Positions 1-10,159 of a DNA stretch of 64,000 bases are shown piece after piece. The translations under genes were made by a program, and so were the position numbers. Source of the stretch: Rhodoferax lacus (GTDB lineage: Bacteria; Pseudomonadota; Gammaproteobacteria; Burkholderiales; Burkholderiaceae_C). How positions within the stretch are numbered: the stretch's first letter is position 1; each line of letters begins with the position of its first letter. Location: positions 186,001 through 250,000 of the forward strand of contig NZ_QFZK01000001.1 of NCBI RefSeq assembly GCF_003415675.1, given 5' to 3'. The notes below the pieces were generated by a model. It saw nothing but the letters and a program-made list of their open reading frames with translations, searched no databases and was not told the origin of the DNA.

Positions 1-1467
1 GCCAGCCACAGCCTGGCCAGCCGCATTGAAGACGCCAAGCCCGTGGCCATCATCAGCTCGGATGCCGGCATGCGCGGCGGCAAGGTCGTGCCCTACAAGC
101 ATCTGCTGGATGAAGCGGTTTCACTCAGCGCCCACAAGCCTTCCAAGGTCTTGATGGTGGACCGCGCTTTAAGCGACTTCCCCAAGGTGGCCGGCCGTGA
201 CGAAGACTACGCCACTCTGCGCGCCAAGCACATGGACACCCTGGTGCCCTGCGAGTGGGTGGACTCTAGCCACCCCAGCTACATCCTCTACACCAGCGGC
301 ACCACCGGCAAACCCAAGGGCGTGCAGCGCGACACCGCAGGCTACGCCGTGGCCCTGGCAGCGAGCATGAAGCACATCTACATGGGCGTGCCCGGCGAGA
401 CCTATTTCTCCACCTCCGACATCGGCTGGGTGGTGGGCCACAGCTACATCATTTATGGCCCGCTGATTGCCGGCATGGCCACCATCATGTACGAGGGCCT
501 GCCCATTCGTCCGGACGCTGGTATCTGGTGGAAGCTGGTCGAGAAGTACCAGGTGAGCGTGATGTTCAGCGCGCCCACGGCGGCGCGCGTGCTGCGCAAG
601 CAGGACGAGTCTTTCCTCACCAAGTACGACCTCTCCAGCTTGAAGGCCTTGTTCCTGGCCGGTGAGCCGCTGGACGAGCCCACCGCCACCTGGATTTCGG
701 GTGCCATCAACAAGCCCATCATCGACAACTACTGGCAGACCGAAACCGGCTGGCCCATCATGGCCATCTGCAACGGCGTGGAGCCGGCAGCCACCAAATT
801 TGGCTCACCCGGCAAGGCGGTCTATGGCTTCGACGTGCGCCTGATCGACGAGACCACGGGCGAAGAAATCCATGAGGCCAACAAAAAGGGCGTGATCGCC
901 GTGGAAGGCCCGCTGCCTCCCGGCTGCCTGCAAACCATCTGGGGCGATGACGAGCGCTTTGTCAAAACCTACTGGTCCAGTATCCACAACCGCGTCATGT
1001 ACAGCACCTTTGACTGGGGCGTGAAGGACGAAGACGGCTACTTCTTCATCCTGGGTCGCACCGATGACGTGATCAACGTGGCCGGCCACCGCCTGGGCAC
1101 CCGCGAAATCGAAGAGAGCATCAGCAGCCACACCAATGTGGCCGAGGTGGCCGTGGTCGGTGTGGCCGACCAGCTCAAGGGCCAGGTGGCTGTGGCCTTT
1201 GTGGTCCTGAAAGACCCGAGCGTGGCCAACACCGAAGCCGATGCCAAGAAGGTGGAAGCCGCCATCATGAAGGTGGTGGACGAACAGCTCGGCGCCGTGG
1301 CCCGACCGGCCCGTGTGCGCTTTGTGCACGTGCTGCCCAAGACGCGCAGCGGCAAGTTGCTGCGCCGTGCCATCCAGGCGGTGTGCGAAGGGCGTGACCC
1401 TGGCGATCTGACCACCATGGAAGACCCGGGCGCCTTGCAACAAATCAAGGACTCGGTCGTCAGCTAG
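1..1467 (+). CDS. prpE: Propionate--CoA ligase, C-terminal part (5' end outside window)
   Basis: ATP-dependent acyl-CoA synthetase that activates propionate, and probably acetate, to the CoA thioester. The frame is open from base 1, so the N-terminus lies upstream; 488 residues are visible against roughly 630 expected. The adenylation P-loop YTSGTTGKPKGVQRD is near visible residue 96, in the form typical of PrpE rather than Acs. The hinge and adenylation core motifs (DNYWQTETGWP, GRTDDVINVAGHRLGT) follow. A C-terminal SGKLLRR carries the lysine that is acetyl-regulated in this family. Close Acs homologues cannot be fully excluded without the N-terminus. Confidence 0.9.
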   Translation, partial: ASHSLASRIEDAKPVAIISSDAGMRGGKVVPYKHLLDEAVSLSAHKPSKVLMVDRALSDFPKVAGRDEDYATLRAKHMDTLVPCEWVDSSHPSYILYTSGTTGKPKGVQRDTAGYAVALAASMKHIYMGVPGETYFSTSDIGWVVGHSYIIYGPLIAGMATIMYEGLPIRPDAGIWWKLVEKYQVSVMFSAPTAARVLRKQDESFLTKYDLSSLKALFLAGEPLDEPTATWISGAINKPIIDNYWQTETGWPIMAICNGVEPAATKFGSPGKAVYGFDVRLIDETTGEEIHEANKKGVIAVEGPLPPGCLQTIWGDDERFVKTYWSSIHNRVMYSTFDWGVKDEDGYFFILGRTDDVINVAGHRLGTREIEESISSHTNVAEVAVVGVADQLKGQVAVAFVVLKDPSVANTEADAKKVEAAIMKVVDEQLGAVARPARVRFVHVLPKTRSGKLLRRAIQAVCEGRDPGDLTTMEDPGALQQIKDSVVS

Positions 1468-1488
1468 CTGTCAGACGTTTTAGAAGGG

Positions 1489-1532
1489 CTGGATTAGTGC
1501 CAATGAACCTCCAATTCAGTGGCACAATCCAG
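1489..1532. other. Bulged 13-bp stem-loop between prpE and sucA
   Basis: Left arm 1489-1502 (CTGGATTAGTGCCA) pairs with right arm 1520-1532 (TGGCACAATCCAG) over 13 bp with one bulged A; the loop is 17 nt. It begins 22 bases after the prpE stop. No U-tract follows, so it could be a factor-dependent terminator structure, an mRNA end stabiliser or an extended operator. It is the strongest palindrome in the 192-base gap. Confidence 0.6.
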
Positions 1533-1627
1533 TCCGCAACGAAGGTCCTTCCCATGCCACAGTCGCATCCGCCAATCGGTTCAGCCGTGTCGCGGAAGGT
1601 TAATCAATCCAGCTTTAACCAGCTAAT

Positions 1628-1650
1628 GTTCCCTGAAGGGGAACGGAGGT
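1628..1650 (+). promoter_or_regulatory. Leader hairpin abutting the sucA Shine-Dalgarno
   Basis: GTTCCC (1628-1633) pairs with GGGAAC (1639-1644) around a 5-nt loop. The very next bases, 1645-1650, are a strong GGAGGT ribosome binding site, nine bases before the sucA ATG. The hairpin leaves the ribosome site free but immediately flanked. The site decides the sucA start. Confidence 0.55.
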
Positions 1651-1659
1651 CAGCGCTTT

Positions 1660-4530
1660 ATGAGTGATTCCGTGTCGTCTGTTTACCAGGCGTACCAAAA
1701 CAATACCTACCTGTTTGGTGGCAATGCCCCGTATGTCGAAGAGATGTACGAGAACTATTTGGCCAACCCGGGAAGCGTTCCCGATTCCTGGCGTGAGTAT
1801 TTCGATGCCCTGAGCCATGTGCCCGCAGTCGACGGCAGCAATGCCAAGGACGTGCCCCACATGCCGGTCATCAACGCCTTCGCCGAGCGCGCCAAGGCCG
1901 GTGGCACCAAGGTCGTTATGGCCAGTGCCGACGCCGAAATGGGCCGCAAGCGCACAGCAGCCCAGCAGCTCATCGCCGCCTACCGCAATGTCGGTCAGCG
2001 CTGGGCCGATCTGGATCCGCTCAAGCGCACCGAGCGCCCCGCCATCCCCGATCTGGACCCGGCCTACTTCGGTTTTACCGACGCCGACCAGGAAACCGTG
2101 TTTGACACCAGCAACACCTTCTTCGGCAAGAACAGCATGTCGCTGCGCGAGCTGCTCAATGCGCTGCGCGAAACCTACTGCGGCACCCTGGGCGCCGAGT
2201 ACATGTACACCACCGACCAGGCCGAAAAGCGCTGGTGGCAGCAAAAGCTGGAAGCCATTCGCAGCAAGCCCAATTTCACCTCCGACAAGAAGAAGGCCAT
2301 CCTCGAGCGCCTGACCGCAGCCGAAGGCCTGGAGCGCTTTTTGCACACCAAATTCGTCGGCCAGAAGCGCTTCTCCCTGGAAGGCGGCGAAAGCTTTATC
2401 GCCGCCATGGACGAGCTGATCCAGGGTGCTGGCGCCAAGGGCGTGCAGGAAGTGGTGATCGGCATGGCCCACCGCGGCCGCCTCAATGTGCTGGTCAACA
2501 CCATGGGCAAGATGCCCAAGGATTTGTTTGCCGAGTTCGACCACACCGCCCCCGAAGACCTGCCCGCTGGTGACGTGAAATACCACCAGGGCTTCAGCTC
2601 GGACCTGTCGACTGCAGGCGGCCCGGTGCACCTGTCGCTGGCCTTCAACCCCTCGCACCTGGAAATTGTGAACCCGGTGGTGGAGGGCTCGGTGCGTGCC
2701 CGCATGGACCGCCGCGGCGACATCAAAGGCGCGCAAGTGCTGCCCGTGCTGGTGCATGGCGACTCCGCTTTTGGCGGCCAGGGCGTGAACCAGGAAACCC
2801 TGGCACTGGCCCAGACCCGTGGTTACACCACGGGCGGCACGGTGCACATCATCATCAACAACCAAATCGGCTTCACCACCTCGGACCCGCGCGACATGCG
2901 CTCCAGCGTGTACTGCACCGACATCGTCAAGATGGTGGAAGCCCCGGTGCTGCACGTCAACGGCGATGATCCGGAAGCCGTGGTGCTGGCCACCCAGCTG
3001 GCGCTGGAATACCGCATGACCTTCCAAAAGGACGTTGTGCTGGACATCGTCTGCTACCGCAAGCTCGGCCACAACGAGCAGGACACCCCCGCTCTGACCC
3101 AGCCGCTGATGTACAAGAAGATTGCCCAGCACCCCGGCACCCGCAAGCTCTACGCAGACCGCCTGGCCTCGCAAGGTCTGGGCGAGGCCCTGGGCGACGA
3201 CATGGTGAAAGCCTACCGTGCCGCCATGGATGCGGGCAAGCACACGGCCGACCCGGTGCTGACCAACTTCAAGAGCAAGTTCGCTGTGGACTGGGCTCCG
3301 TTCCTGGGCAAGAAGTGGACCGACGCCGGCGACACCGCCGTGCCCATGGCCGAGTGGAAACGCCTGGCCGAGCGCATCACCAGCATCCCCGCCAGCGTGA
3401 CGCCGCACAACCTGGTCAAGAAGGTGCTGGACGACCGTGCCGCCATGGGACGTGGCGACATTCCGGTGGACTGGGGCATGGGCGAATCCATGGCCTTCGC
3501 CTCGCTGGTGGCTAGCGGCTACCCCGTGCGCCTGTCGGGTGAAGACAGCGGACGCGGCACCTTTACCCACCGCCATGCCGTGATCCACGACCAGAACCGC
3601 GAGAAGTGGGACACCGGGACCTATGTGCCCCTGTCCAACGCGGCCGACAACCAGGCCCCGTTCGTGGTCATCGACTCCATCCTGTCTGAAGAAGCCGTGC
3701 TGGCCTTTGAGTACGGCTACGCCTCCAACGACCCTAACACCCTGGTGATCTGGGAAGCGCAGTTTGGCGACTTCGCCAACGGCGCCCAGGTGGTGATCGA
3801 CCAGTTCATCGCCTCCGGCGAAGTCAAGTGGGGCCGCGTCAACGGCATCACCCTGATGCTGCCGCACGGCTACGAAGGCCAGGGCCCCGAGCACAGCTCG
3901 GCTCGCCTGGAGCGCTTCATGCAGTTGGCGGCCGACACCAACATGCAGATCGTGCAACCGACGACTGCCAGCCAGATCTTCCACGTGCTGCGTCGCCAGA
4001 TGGTGCGTAACCTGCGCAAGCCGCTGGTCATCATGACGCCCAAGTCGCTCTTACGGAACAAGGACGCCACCTCCACGCTGGCCGAGTTCACCAAGGGCGG
4101 CTTCCAGACCATCATCCCCGAGCAAAAAGAGCTCAAGGCTGACAAGGTCAAGCGCCTGGTGGCCTGCTCCGGCAAGGTCTATTACGACCTGGTCAAGAAA
4201 CGTGAAGAGAAGGGCCATGACGACGTCGCCATCGTGCGCGTCGAGCAGCTCTACCCCTTCCCGCACAAGGCCTTCTCCACCGAGCTGAAGAAGTACCCGA
4301 ATGTGAGCGAAGTGGTGTGGTGCCAGGACGAGCCACAAAACCAGGGCGCCTGGTTCTTTGTGCAGCACTATTTGCACGAGAACATGATCGAAGGCCAGCG
4401 TCTGGGTTACTCCGGCCGCGCCGCCTCGGCATCCCCTGCAGTGGGCTATGCCCACCTGCACCAGGAACAGCAAAAGGCGCTGGTCGAAGGTGCATTCGGC
4501 AAGCTCAAGGGCTTTGTCCTCACTAAATAA
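1660..4530 (+). CDS. sucA: 2-oxoglutarate dehydrogenase E1 component
   Basis: Thiamine-diphosphate-dependent decarboxylase (OdhA/SucA) of the TCA-cycle 2-oxoglutarate dehydrogenase complex. It decarboxylates 2-oxoglutarate and passes the succinyl group to the lipoyl arm of E2. It has 956 residues, normal for the family. Visible features are the N-terminal helix that docks E2 ([17 protein letters not shown]), the ThDP/Mg segment [10 protein letters not shown] near residue 367 with INNQIGFTT just after it, and the transketolase-like half with [16 protein letters not shown] near 630. The ATG follows a GGAGGT site. sucB starts 17 bases after the stop, so the two are surely co-transcribed. Confidence 0.98.
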   Translation: MSDSVSSVYQAYQNNTYLFGGNAPYVEEMYENYLANPGSVPDSWREYFDALSHVPAVDGSNAKDVPHMPVINAFAERAKAGGTKVVMASADAEMGRKRTAAQQLIAAYRNVGQRWADLDPLKRTERPAIPDLDPAYFGFTDADQETVFDTSNTFFGKNSMSLRELLNALRETYCGTLGAEYMYTTDQAEKRWWQQKLEAIRSKPNFTSDKKKAILERLTAAEGLERFLHTKFVGQKRFSLEGGESFIAAMDELIQGAGAKGVQEVVIGMAHRGRLNVLVNTMGKMPKDLFAEFDHTAPEDLPAGDVKYHQGFSSDLSTAGGPVHLSLAFNPSHLEIVNPVVEGSVRARMDRRGDIKGAQVLPVLVHGDSAFGGQGVNQETLALAQTRGYTTGGTVHIIINNQIGFTTSDPRDMRSSVYCTDIVKMVEAPVLHVNGDDPEAVVLATQLALEYRMTFQKDVVLDIVCYRKLGHNEQDTPALTQPLMYKKIAQHPGTRKLYADRLASQGLGEALGDDMVKAYRAAMDAGKHTADPVLTNFKSKFAVDWAPFLGKKWTDAGDTAVPMAEWKRLAERITSIPASVTPHNLVKKVLDDRAAMGRGDIPVDWGMGESMAFASLVASGYPVRLSGEDSGRGTFTHRHAVIHDQNREKWDTGTYVPLSNAADNQAPFVVIDSILSEEAVLAFEYGYASNDPNTLVIWEAQFGDFANGAQVVIDQFIASGEVKWGRVNGITLMLPHGYEGQGPEHSSARLERFMQLAADTNMQIVQPTTASQIFHVLRRQMVRNLRKPLVIMTPKSLLRNKDATSTLAEFTKGGFQTIIPEQKELKADKVKRLVACSGKVYYDLVKKREEKGHDDVAIVRVEQLYPFPHKAFSTELKKYPNVSEVVWCQDEPQNQGAWFFVQHYLHENMIEGQRLGYSGRAASASPAVGYAHLHQEQQKALVEGAFGKLKGFVLTK

Positions 4531-4547
4531 AAACGGAAAGAATTGAT

Positions 4548-5819
4548 ATGGCTATCGTAGAAGTTAAAGTCCCCCAGCTCTCGGAATCCGTCGCTGAGGC
4601 CACCTTGTTGCAGTGGAAGAAGAAGGTCGGTGACCTGGTCACTGCCGATGAAACCCTGATCGAAATCGAGACCGACAAGGTCGTGATGGAAGTCCCCGCG
4701 CCGGCCTCCGGCGTGCTGATGGAATTGGTCCAGGCCGACGGCGCCACGGTGGTAGCCGAACAGCTGATCGCCCGCATCGACACCGACGGCAAGGTGGGCG
4801 CAGTCGCTCCCGCCGCTGCTGCGGCAGCACCTGCAGCCGCCGCTGCCCCCGCTGCGGCCCCCGCTGCAGCCGCTTCCAGCAACAGCAAGGCCGGTGTGGC
4901 CATGCCCGCTGCCGCCAAGCTGATGGCCGACAACAACCTGGCCTCCGGCTCGGTGGGCGGCACCGGTAAAGACGGCCGCGTCACCAAGGGTGATGTGCTG
5001 GCCGCCGTTGCGGGTGGTGTTGCGGGTGGTGTGCAATCCACCGCTGCTGTCATCCCCACCGGCGTGCCCACCAAGGTGCTGCCGCAAGTGGCAACACCCA
5101 AGGCACCCAGCCTGGGTGACCGCCCGGAACAGCGCGTGCCCATGACGCGTCTGCGCGCCCGCGTGGCCGAGCGTCTGCTGCAATCGCAATCCACCAACGC
5201 CATCCTGACGACCTTCAACGAAATCAACATGGCCCCGGTCATGGACATGCGCAAGCGCATGCAAGAGCGATTCGAGAAGGAACACGGATGCAAGCTGGGC
5301 TTCATGAGCTTCTTCGTCAAGGCCGCAGTGCATGCCCTGAAGAAATTCCCGGTGCTCAACGCGTCGGTGGACGGCAATGACATCGTCTACCACGGCTACT
5401 TCGACATCGGTATCGCTGTCGGCTCGCCCCGTGGCCTGGTGGTGCCCATTCTGCGCAATGCCGACCAGATGAGCTTTGCCGAGATTGAAAAGAAGATTGC
5501 CGAGTTCGGCGTCAAGGCCCGTGACGGCAAGCTGGGCATGGAAGAAATGACCGGTGGCACCTTCTCCATCTCCAATGGCGGCACCTTCGGCTCCATGATG
5601 TCCACCCCCATCATCAACCCGCCCCAAAGCGCCATCCTGGGCGTGCACGCCACCAAGGACCGCGCCATGGTGGAAAACGGCCAGGTGGTGGTTCGCCCCA
5701 TGAACTACTTCGCCATGTCCTACGACCACCGCATCATTGACGGCCGCGAAGCCGTTCTCGGATTGGTGGCGATGAAAGAAGCGCTGGAAGATCCAGCCCG
5801 CCTGCTGTTTGATATCTAA
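4548..5819 (+). CDS. sucB: Dihydrolipoyl succinyltransferase, E2 of 2-oxoglutarate dehydrogenase
   Basis: Core subunit that transfers succinyl from the lipoyl arm to CoA. It has 423 residues in three parts. A lipoyl domain carries the modified lysine at about K44 ([10 protein letters not shown]). A long Ala/Pro hinge (about residues 85-110) precedes the E3-binding segment with [11 protein letters not shown] near 145-155. The chloramphenicol-acetyltransferase-like catalytic domain ends with [13 protein letters not shown], giving catalytic H394 and D398. There is one lipoyl domain, as usual for SucB. It lies 17 bases downstream of sucA, and a terminator-like hairpin separates it from lpdA. Confidence 0.98.
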   Translation: MAIVEVKVPQLSESVAEATLLQWKKKVGDLVTADETLIEIETDKVVMEVPAPASGVLMELVQADGATVVAEQLIARIDTDGKVGAVAPAAAAAAPAAAAAPAAAPAAAASSNSKAGVAMPAAAKLMADNNLASGSVGGTGKDGRVTKGDVLAAVAGGVAGGVQSTAAVIPTGVPTKVLPQVATPKAPSLGDRPEQRVPMTRLRARVAERLLQSQSTNAILTTFNEINMAPVMDMRKRMQERFEKEHGCKLGFMSFFVKAAVHALKKFPVLNASVDGNDIVYHGYFDIGIAVGSPRGLVVPILRNADQMSFAEIEKKIAEFGVKARDGKLGMEEMTGGTFSISNGGTFGSMMSTPIINPPQSAILGVHATKDRAMVENGQVVVRPMNYFAMSYDHRIIDGREAVLGLVAMKEALEDPARLLFDI

Positions 5820-5834
5820 GCGCCTGCGCTATTG

Positions 5835-5887
5835 AACCTGTCTGTCCGGTCTGACTTATGGTCTTGCTGGACGGCAGGTTTTCTTCC
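5835..5887 (+). terminator. Terminator or attenuator between sucB and lpdA
   Basis: AACCTG (5835-5840) plus GTCC (5844-5847) pair with GGAC (5869-5872) plus CAGGTT (5875-5880), with a small internal mismatch and a 21-nt loop. TTCTTCC follows, giving a T-rich run from 5879. The position, 15 bases after the sucB stop and before lpdA, suggests partial termination that lowers E3 relative to E1/E2, or an independent lpdA promoter downstream. Confidence 0.5.
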
Positions 5888-5907
5888 ATTCACCGTTAGG
5901 AATTCCC

Positions 5908-7335
<1,428 letters not shown>

Positions 7336-7353
7336 TAACGGTTCATACCAATA

Positions 7354-8457
7354 GTGCAACTGAGCGTCAAACAGACCTACGAAGCGGAACTGGCCGCCCG
7401 TGGGTACCAGGCCGACCCGGCACAGCTGCGCGCCGTGGACGCACTGGAGCGCTGTGCCAAGGAGTGGGCGGCCTACAAGGGCAAGCGCTCCAACACCTTC
7501 AAGAAGCTGATCAACCATCCGGACATTCCGCGCGGCGTGTATATGCACGGCGGAGTAGGGCGTGGCAAGAGCTTCCTGATGGACTGCTTTTTCAACGCCG
7601 TGCCCTTGAAGCGCAAGACGCGCCTGCACTTTCACGAGTTCATGCGCGAGGTGCACCGCGAGCTGGCTGACCTGCAGGGCACGGTCAACCCGCTGGACGA
7701 ACTGGCCCGGCGCATGGCGCTGCGCTACAAGCTGGTGTGCTTTGATGAATTCCATGTGGCCGACATCACCGATGCCATGATCCTGCACCGCCTGCTCTCG
7801 GCCATGTTCGAGAACGGCGTGGGCTTTGTCACCACCTCCAACTTCAAGCCCGACGATCTGTACCCCGGCGGCCTGCACCGCAACCGCATCCTGCCTGCCA
7901 TCGATCTGCTCAACAGCAGCATGGAAGTGCTCAGCGTGGACAACGGCACCGACTACCGCCAGCGCACGCTCGAAGCCCTCAAGCTCTACCACTGTCCGCT
8001 GGGCCCTGAGGCCGACGCAGCCATGATGGAGGCCTTCAATGCACTGGCTGAACAGGCCGATGAAGACCCGGTGCTGCATATCGAGTCGCGCCAGATCCAT
8101 GCCTGGCGCAAGGCCGGCGGCATTGTCTGGTTCAACTTCAAGACCCTGTGCGGCGGCCCGCGTTCGCAGAATGACTACCTGGAAATTGCCTCGCGTTTCC
8201 ACACCGTGTTTCTGAGCGATGTGCCGCGCATGTCGGTGCGCCTGGCGTCTGAAGCGCGCCGCTTCACCTGGCTGGTGGACGTGCTGTATGACAGGCGTGT
8301 CAAGCTGGTGCTGTCGGCCGAGTGCCAGCCCGAGGAGCTGTACACCGAAGGCCCCATGTCGCATGAGTTTCCACGCACCGTGTCGCGCCTCAATGAGATG
8401 CAATCCAAGGAGTACCTGGCGCTGGAGCGGCGCGTGGTGGACACGGGGCTGACATGA
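7354..8457 (+). CDS. zapE: Cell-division ATPase ZapE (AFG1 family)
   Basis: AFG1/ZapE-type P-loop ATPase, which in E. coli acts on the FtsZ ring under stress and in eukaryotes helps mitochondrial protein turnover. It has 367 residues. Walker A is GGVGRGKSFLMD near residues 65-75 and Walker B is CFDEFHVADITDAMIL near 128-143; this wording is diagnostic. The start is GTG, 18 bases after lpdA. The pairing with the 2-oxoglutarate dehydrogenase genes is common in this bacterial group. The stop overlaps the next start by four bases. Confidence 0.95.
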   Translation: MQLSVKQTYEAELAARGYQADPAQLRAVDALERCAKEWAAYKGKRSNTFKKLINHPDIPRGVYMHGGVGRGKSFLMDCFFNAVPLKRKTRLHFHEFMREVHRELADLQGTVNPLDELARRMALRYKLVCFDEFHVADITDAMILHRLLSAMFENGVGFVTTSNFKPDDLYPGGLHRNRILPAIDLLNSSMEVLSVDNGTDYRQRTLEALKLYHCPLGPEADAAMMEAFNALAEQADEDPVLHIESRQIHAWRKAGGIVWFNFKTLCGGPRSQNDYLEIASRFHTVFLSDVPRMSVRLASEARRFTWLVDVLYDRRVKLVLSAECQPEELYTEGPMSHEFPRTVSRLNEMQSKEYLALERRVVDTGLT

Positions 8458-9080
8458 GGTCGCTGCTGCCATGCCTGCTGGCTCTGCTTTGCGTCTATCC
8501 CGTGTGGGCACAAGACGATGGGCCTCAGGGCGCGAAGGCAGTTGAATGGGAAACAGCGGAGTTCCAGCGCATTGAGGCCACCCGCGTGCGCGAAACAGCG
8601 GCCATGGATGCCGAAGAGGCCGCTTGTTACAAGCGCTTTGCCGTGAGCAGCTGCCTGAACGGGGTGCAGTCCAGACGCCGCGCCATGCTCGCCAACCTGC
8701 GACGCCAGGAGGCCACGCTGCACGAGAGACAGTTTGCCGCTCAGGGTGCGGAACAACTGCGACGCAACCAACAGAAGGCCAGGGAAAGAGCGCAGCAGGA
8801 AGCCGACCAGCGCGCTGAAACAGCAGACGGCAGCCGTGCCGACAGGCTCCAGGCACAGCGGGACAAACAGGCGGAACATACGGCCAGGAAGTCGACATCC
8901 GCAGCCAGCGCCCCAGCCCTGCGTGCCCCACTTGCAGGCCCCACACCGGCAGAGCAGGCCACCAACCGCGAGAATTTCGCGCGCAAGCAGGCAGAGGCGC
9001 AAAAGAAACGGGAAGACAACGCCAGGCGCCAGGCTGAAAAAGGCGGCAAGCCTGCAGCCCCCTTGCCGATACCCCGGTAG
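8454..9080 (+). CDS. Secreted charged coiled-coil protein of unknown function
   Basis: Not recognised as a named family. It has 208 residues. A signal peptide (basic start, leucine-rich core, cleavage probably after VWA at about residue 20) is followed by a long region rich in Glu, Arg, Gln and Ala that should form helix or coiled coil, then a Lys/Arg/Pro tail. Two cysteines lie in CYKRFAVSSC near residues 58-67. Its ATG overlaps the zapE stop (ATGA), which implies translational coupling. The product is probably periplasmic. The gene ends two bases before the end of the convergent phosphatase gene. Confidence 0.75.
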   Translation: MRSLLPCLLALLCVYPVWAQDDGPQGAKAVEWETAEFQRIEATRVRETAAMDAEEAACYKRFAVSSCLNGVQSRRRAMLANLRRQEATLHERQFAAQGAEQLRRNQQKARERAQQEADQRAETADGSRADRLQAQRDKQAEHTARKSTSAASAPALRAPLAGPTPAEQATNRENFARKQAEAQKKREDNARRQAEKGGKPAAPLPIPR

Positions 9081-9082
9081 GT

Positions 9083-9844
9083 TCAGTCCAACGCTTCGAG
9101 TTTGACAACCACGATGGACAGGTTGTCGCCGCCGCCACGCGCACGGGAACGGGCTTTTTCAATCAGGAATTCGGTGGCTTCGCGGGCCGACAAGGTGGAC
9201 AACACGGAGCCGATTTCGCTGTTCTTGAAGTAGTGCCAGACGCCGTCACTGCAGACCATGAGTGAATCACCGGCCCGCAGTTTGCTGATGTAGTGGCGCT
9301 CCACCGGTGGATCACTCTCGGTGCCCAGACAGCCCATCAAAATGTTGGACTGGGGATGCACGGCTGCCTGCTCTTCGGTGATCTCACCTTTGTTGACCAG
9401 GGCCTGCACGTAGGAGTGGTCGGTGGTGCGCTTGACGAAGGTGGCTCCGCGATAGTGGTAAATACGAGAGTCGCCAGTGTGTGCCCAATGGCAGTCACCG
9501 CCGGCGTTGATGATGAAGGCCGCCAGGGTGCTGTGCGGTTCCTGCTCGGATGAAATGGCCGTGAGCTTGATGACCAGGTGCGCTTCCTTGATGATTTGCG
9601 CCAGGATGGCCGATGCCTCTTCGGTGGACGGGTCATAGCGGTCAAACAGCTGTTTGGCCGTCATCATGACCTGGTCTGATGCCTTGCGCCCACCGCTGCG
9701 CCCGCCCATGCCGTCGGCCACCACGGCGAGCACGCAGCCATTGATGCGCGGGTGCTGCAGCAGCGCTACCTGGTCCTGCTGGTATTCACGATCACCCTTG
9801 TGGATGCCAGTGGATGCGGTGAGTCGGTAACCGGTTGTTGCCAT
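9083..9844 (-). CDS. PP2C-family protein serine/threonine phosphatase
   Basis: Metal-dependent (PPM/PP2C) phosphatase of 253 residues, a cytosolic stand-alone catalytic domain of the Stp/PrpC type. Metal-binding motifs in order are GDREYQQDQ near the N-terminus, VADGMGG, HTGDSRIYHYR, CSDGVWHYF and GGGDNLSIVVV. There is no membrane segment and no partner kinase nearby. Such proteins often counter a Hanks-type kinase encoded elsewhere or act in type VI secretion control; nothing here decides between these. It is convergent with the secreted coiled-coil gene. Confidence 0.92.
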   Translation of the reverse strand: MATTGYRLTASTGIHKGDREYQQDQVALLQHPRINGCVLAVVADGMGGRSGGRKASDQVMMTAKQLFDRYDPSTEEASAILAQIIKEAHLVIKLTAISSEQEPHSTLAAFIINAGGDCHWAHTGDSRIYHYRGATFVKRTTDHSYVQALVNKGEITEEQAAVHPQSNILMGCLGTESDPPVERHYISKLRAGDSLMVCSDGVWHYFKNSEIGSVLSTLSAREATEFLIEKARSRARGGGDNLSIVVVKLEALD

Positions 9845-9955
9845 GTTCGTTGCGCGGTGAAGCGATACTTGTCTTGAAGTCCCTGATCAGCCGTATTATC
9901 GAGCCAGCGGACGCGATTTGCCCGCCCGCCTTCTGCAAACTTTTACCAAATCCCT

Positions 9956-10159
9956 TTGACACTCAATTTGAATTCCCCGCAGTGGCGCCTGATCGCCCTG
10001 CGCATGGAACATGGTGATCTGGACGCTCTGATCGACCAGGCCTCTGAAAAGTCCCCGCAGGACGAACTGATGATGCGACGCCTCAAGAAAAAGCGCCTGG
10101 CCCTGCGCGATGAAATCGCCCGGGTCGAGCTTGAGCTCTCACCCGACGAGCCTGCGTAA
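9956..10159 (+). CDS. YdcH-like small protein (DUF465)
   Basis: A 67-residue helical hairpin protein. The core MEHGDLDALIDQ followed by the basic RRLKKKRLALRDEI helix is the DUF465/YdcH signature. Function is unknown; family members are abundant small cytosolic proteins. The only in-frame start compatible with the length is TTG at 9956. Its TAA is followed directly by the ATG of the helicase gene, so the two are translated from one message. Confidence 0.8.
   Translation: MTLNLNSPQWRLIALRMEHGDLDALIDQASEKSPQDELMMRRLKKKRLALRDEIARVELELSPDEPA

Noticed and set aside
1615..3984. A 789-residue antisense open frame across sucA
   Set aside because: Same antisense composition bias and no recognisable motif; sucA on the other strand is unambiguous.
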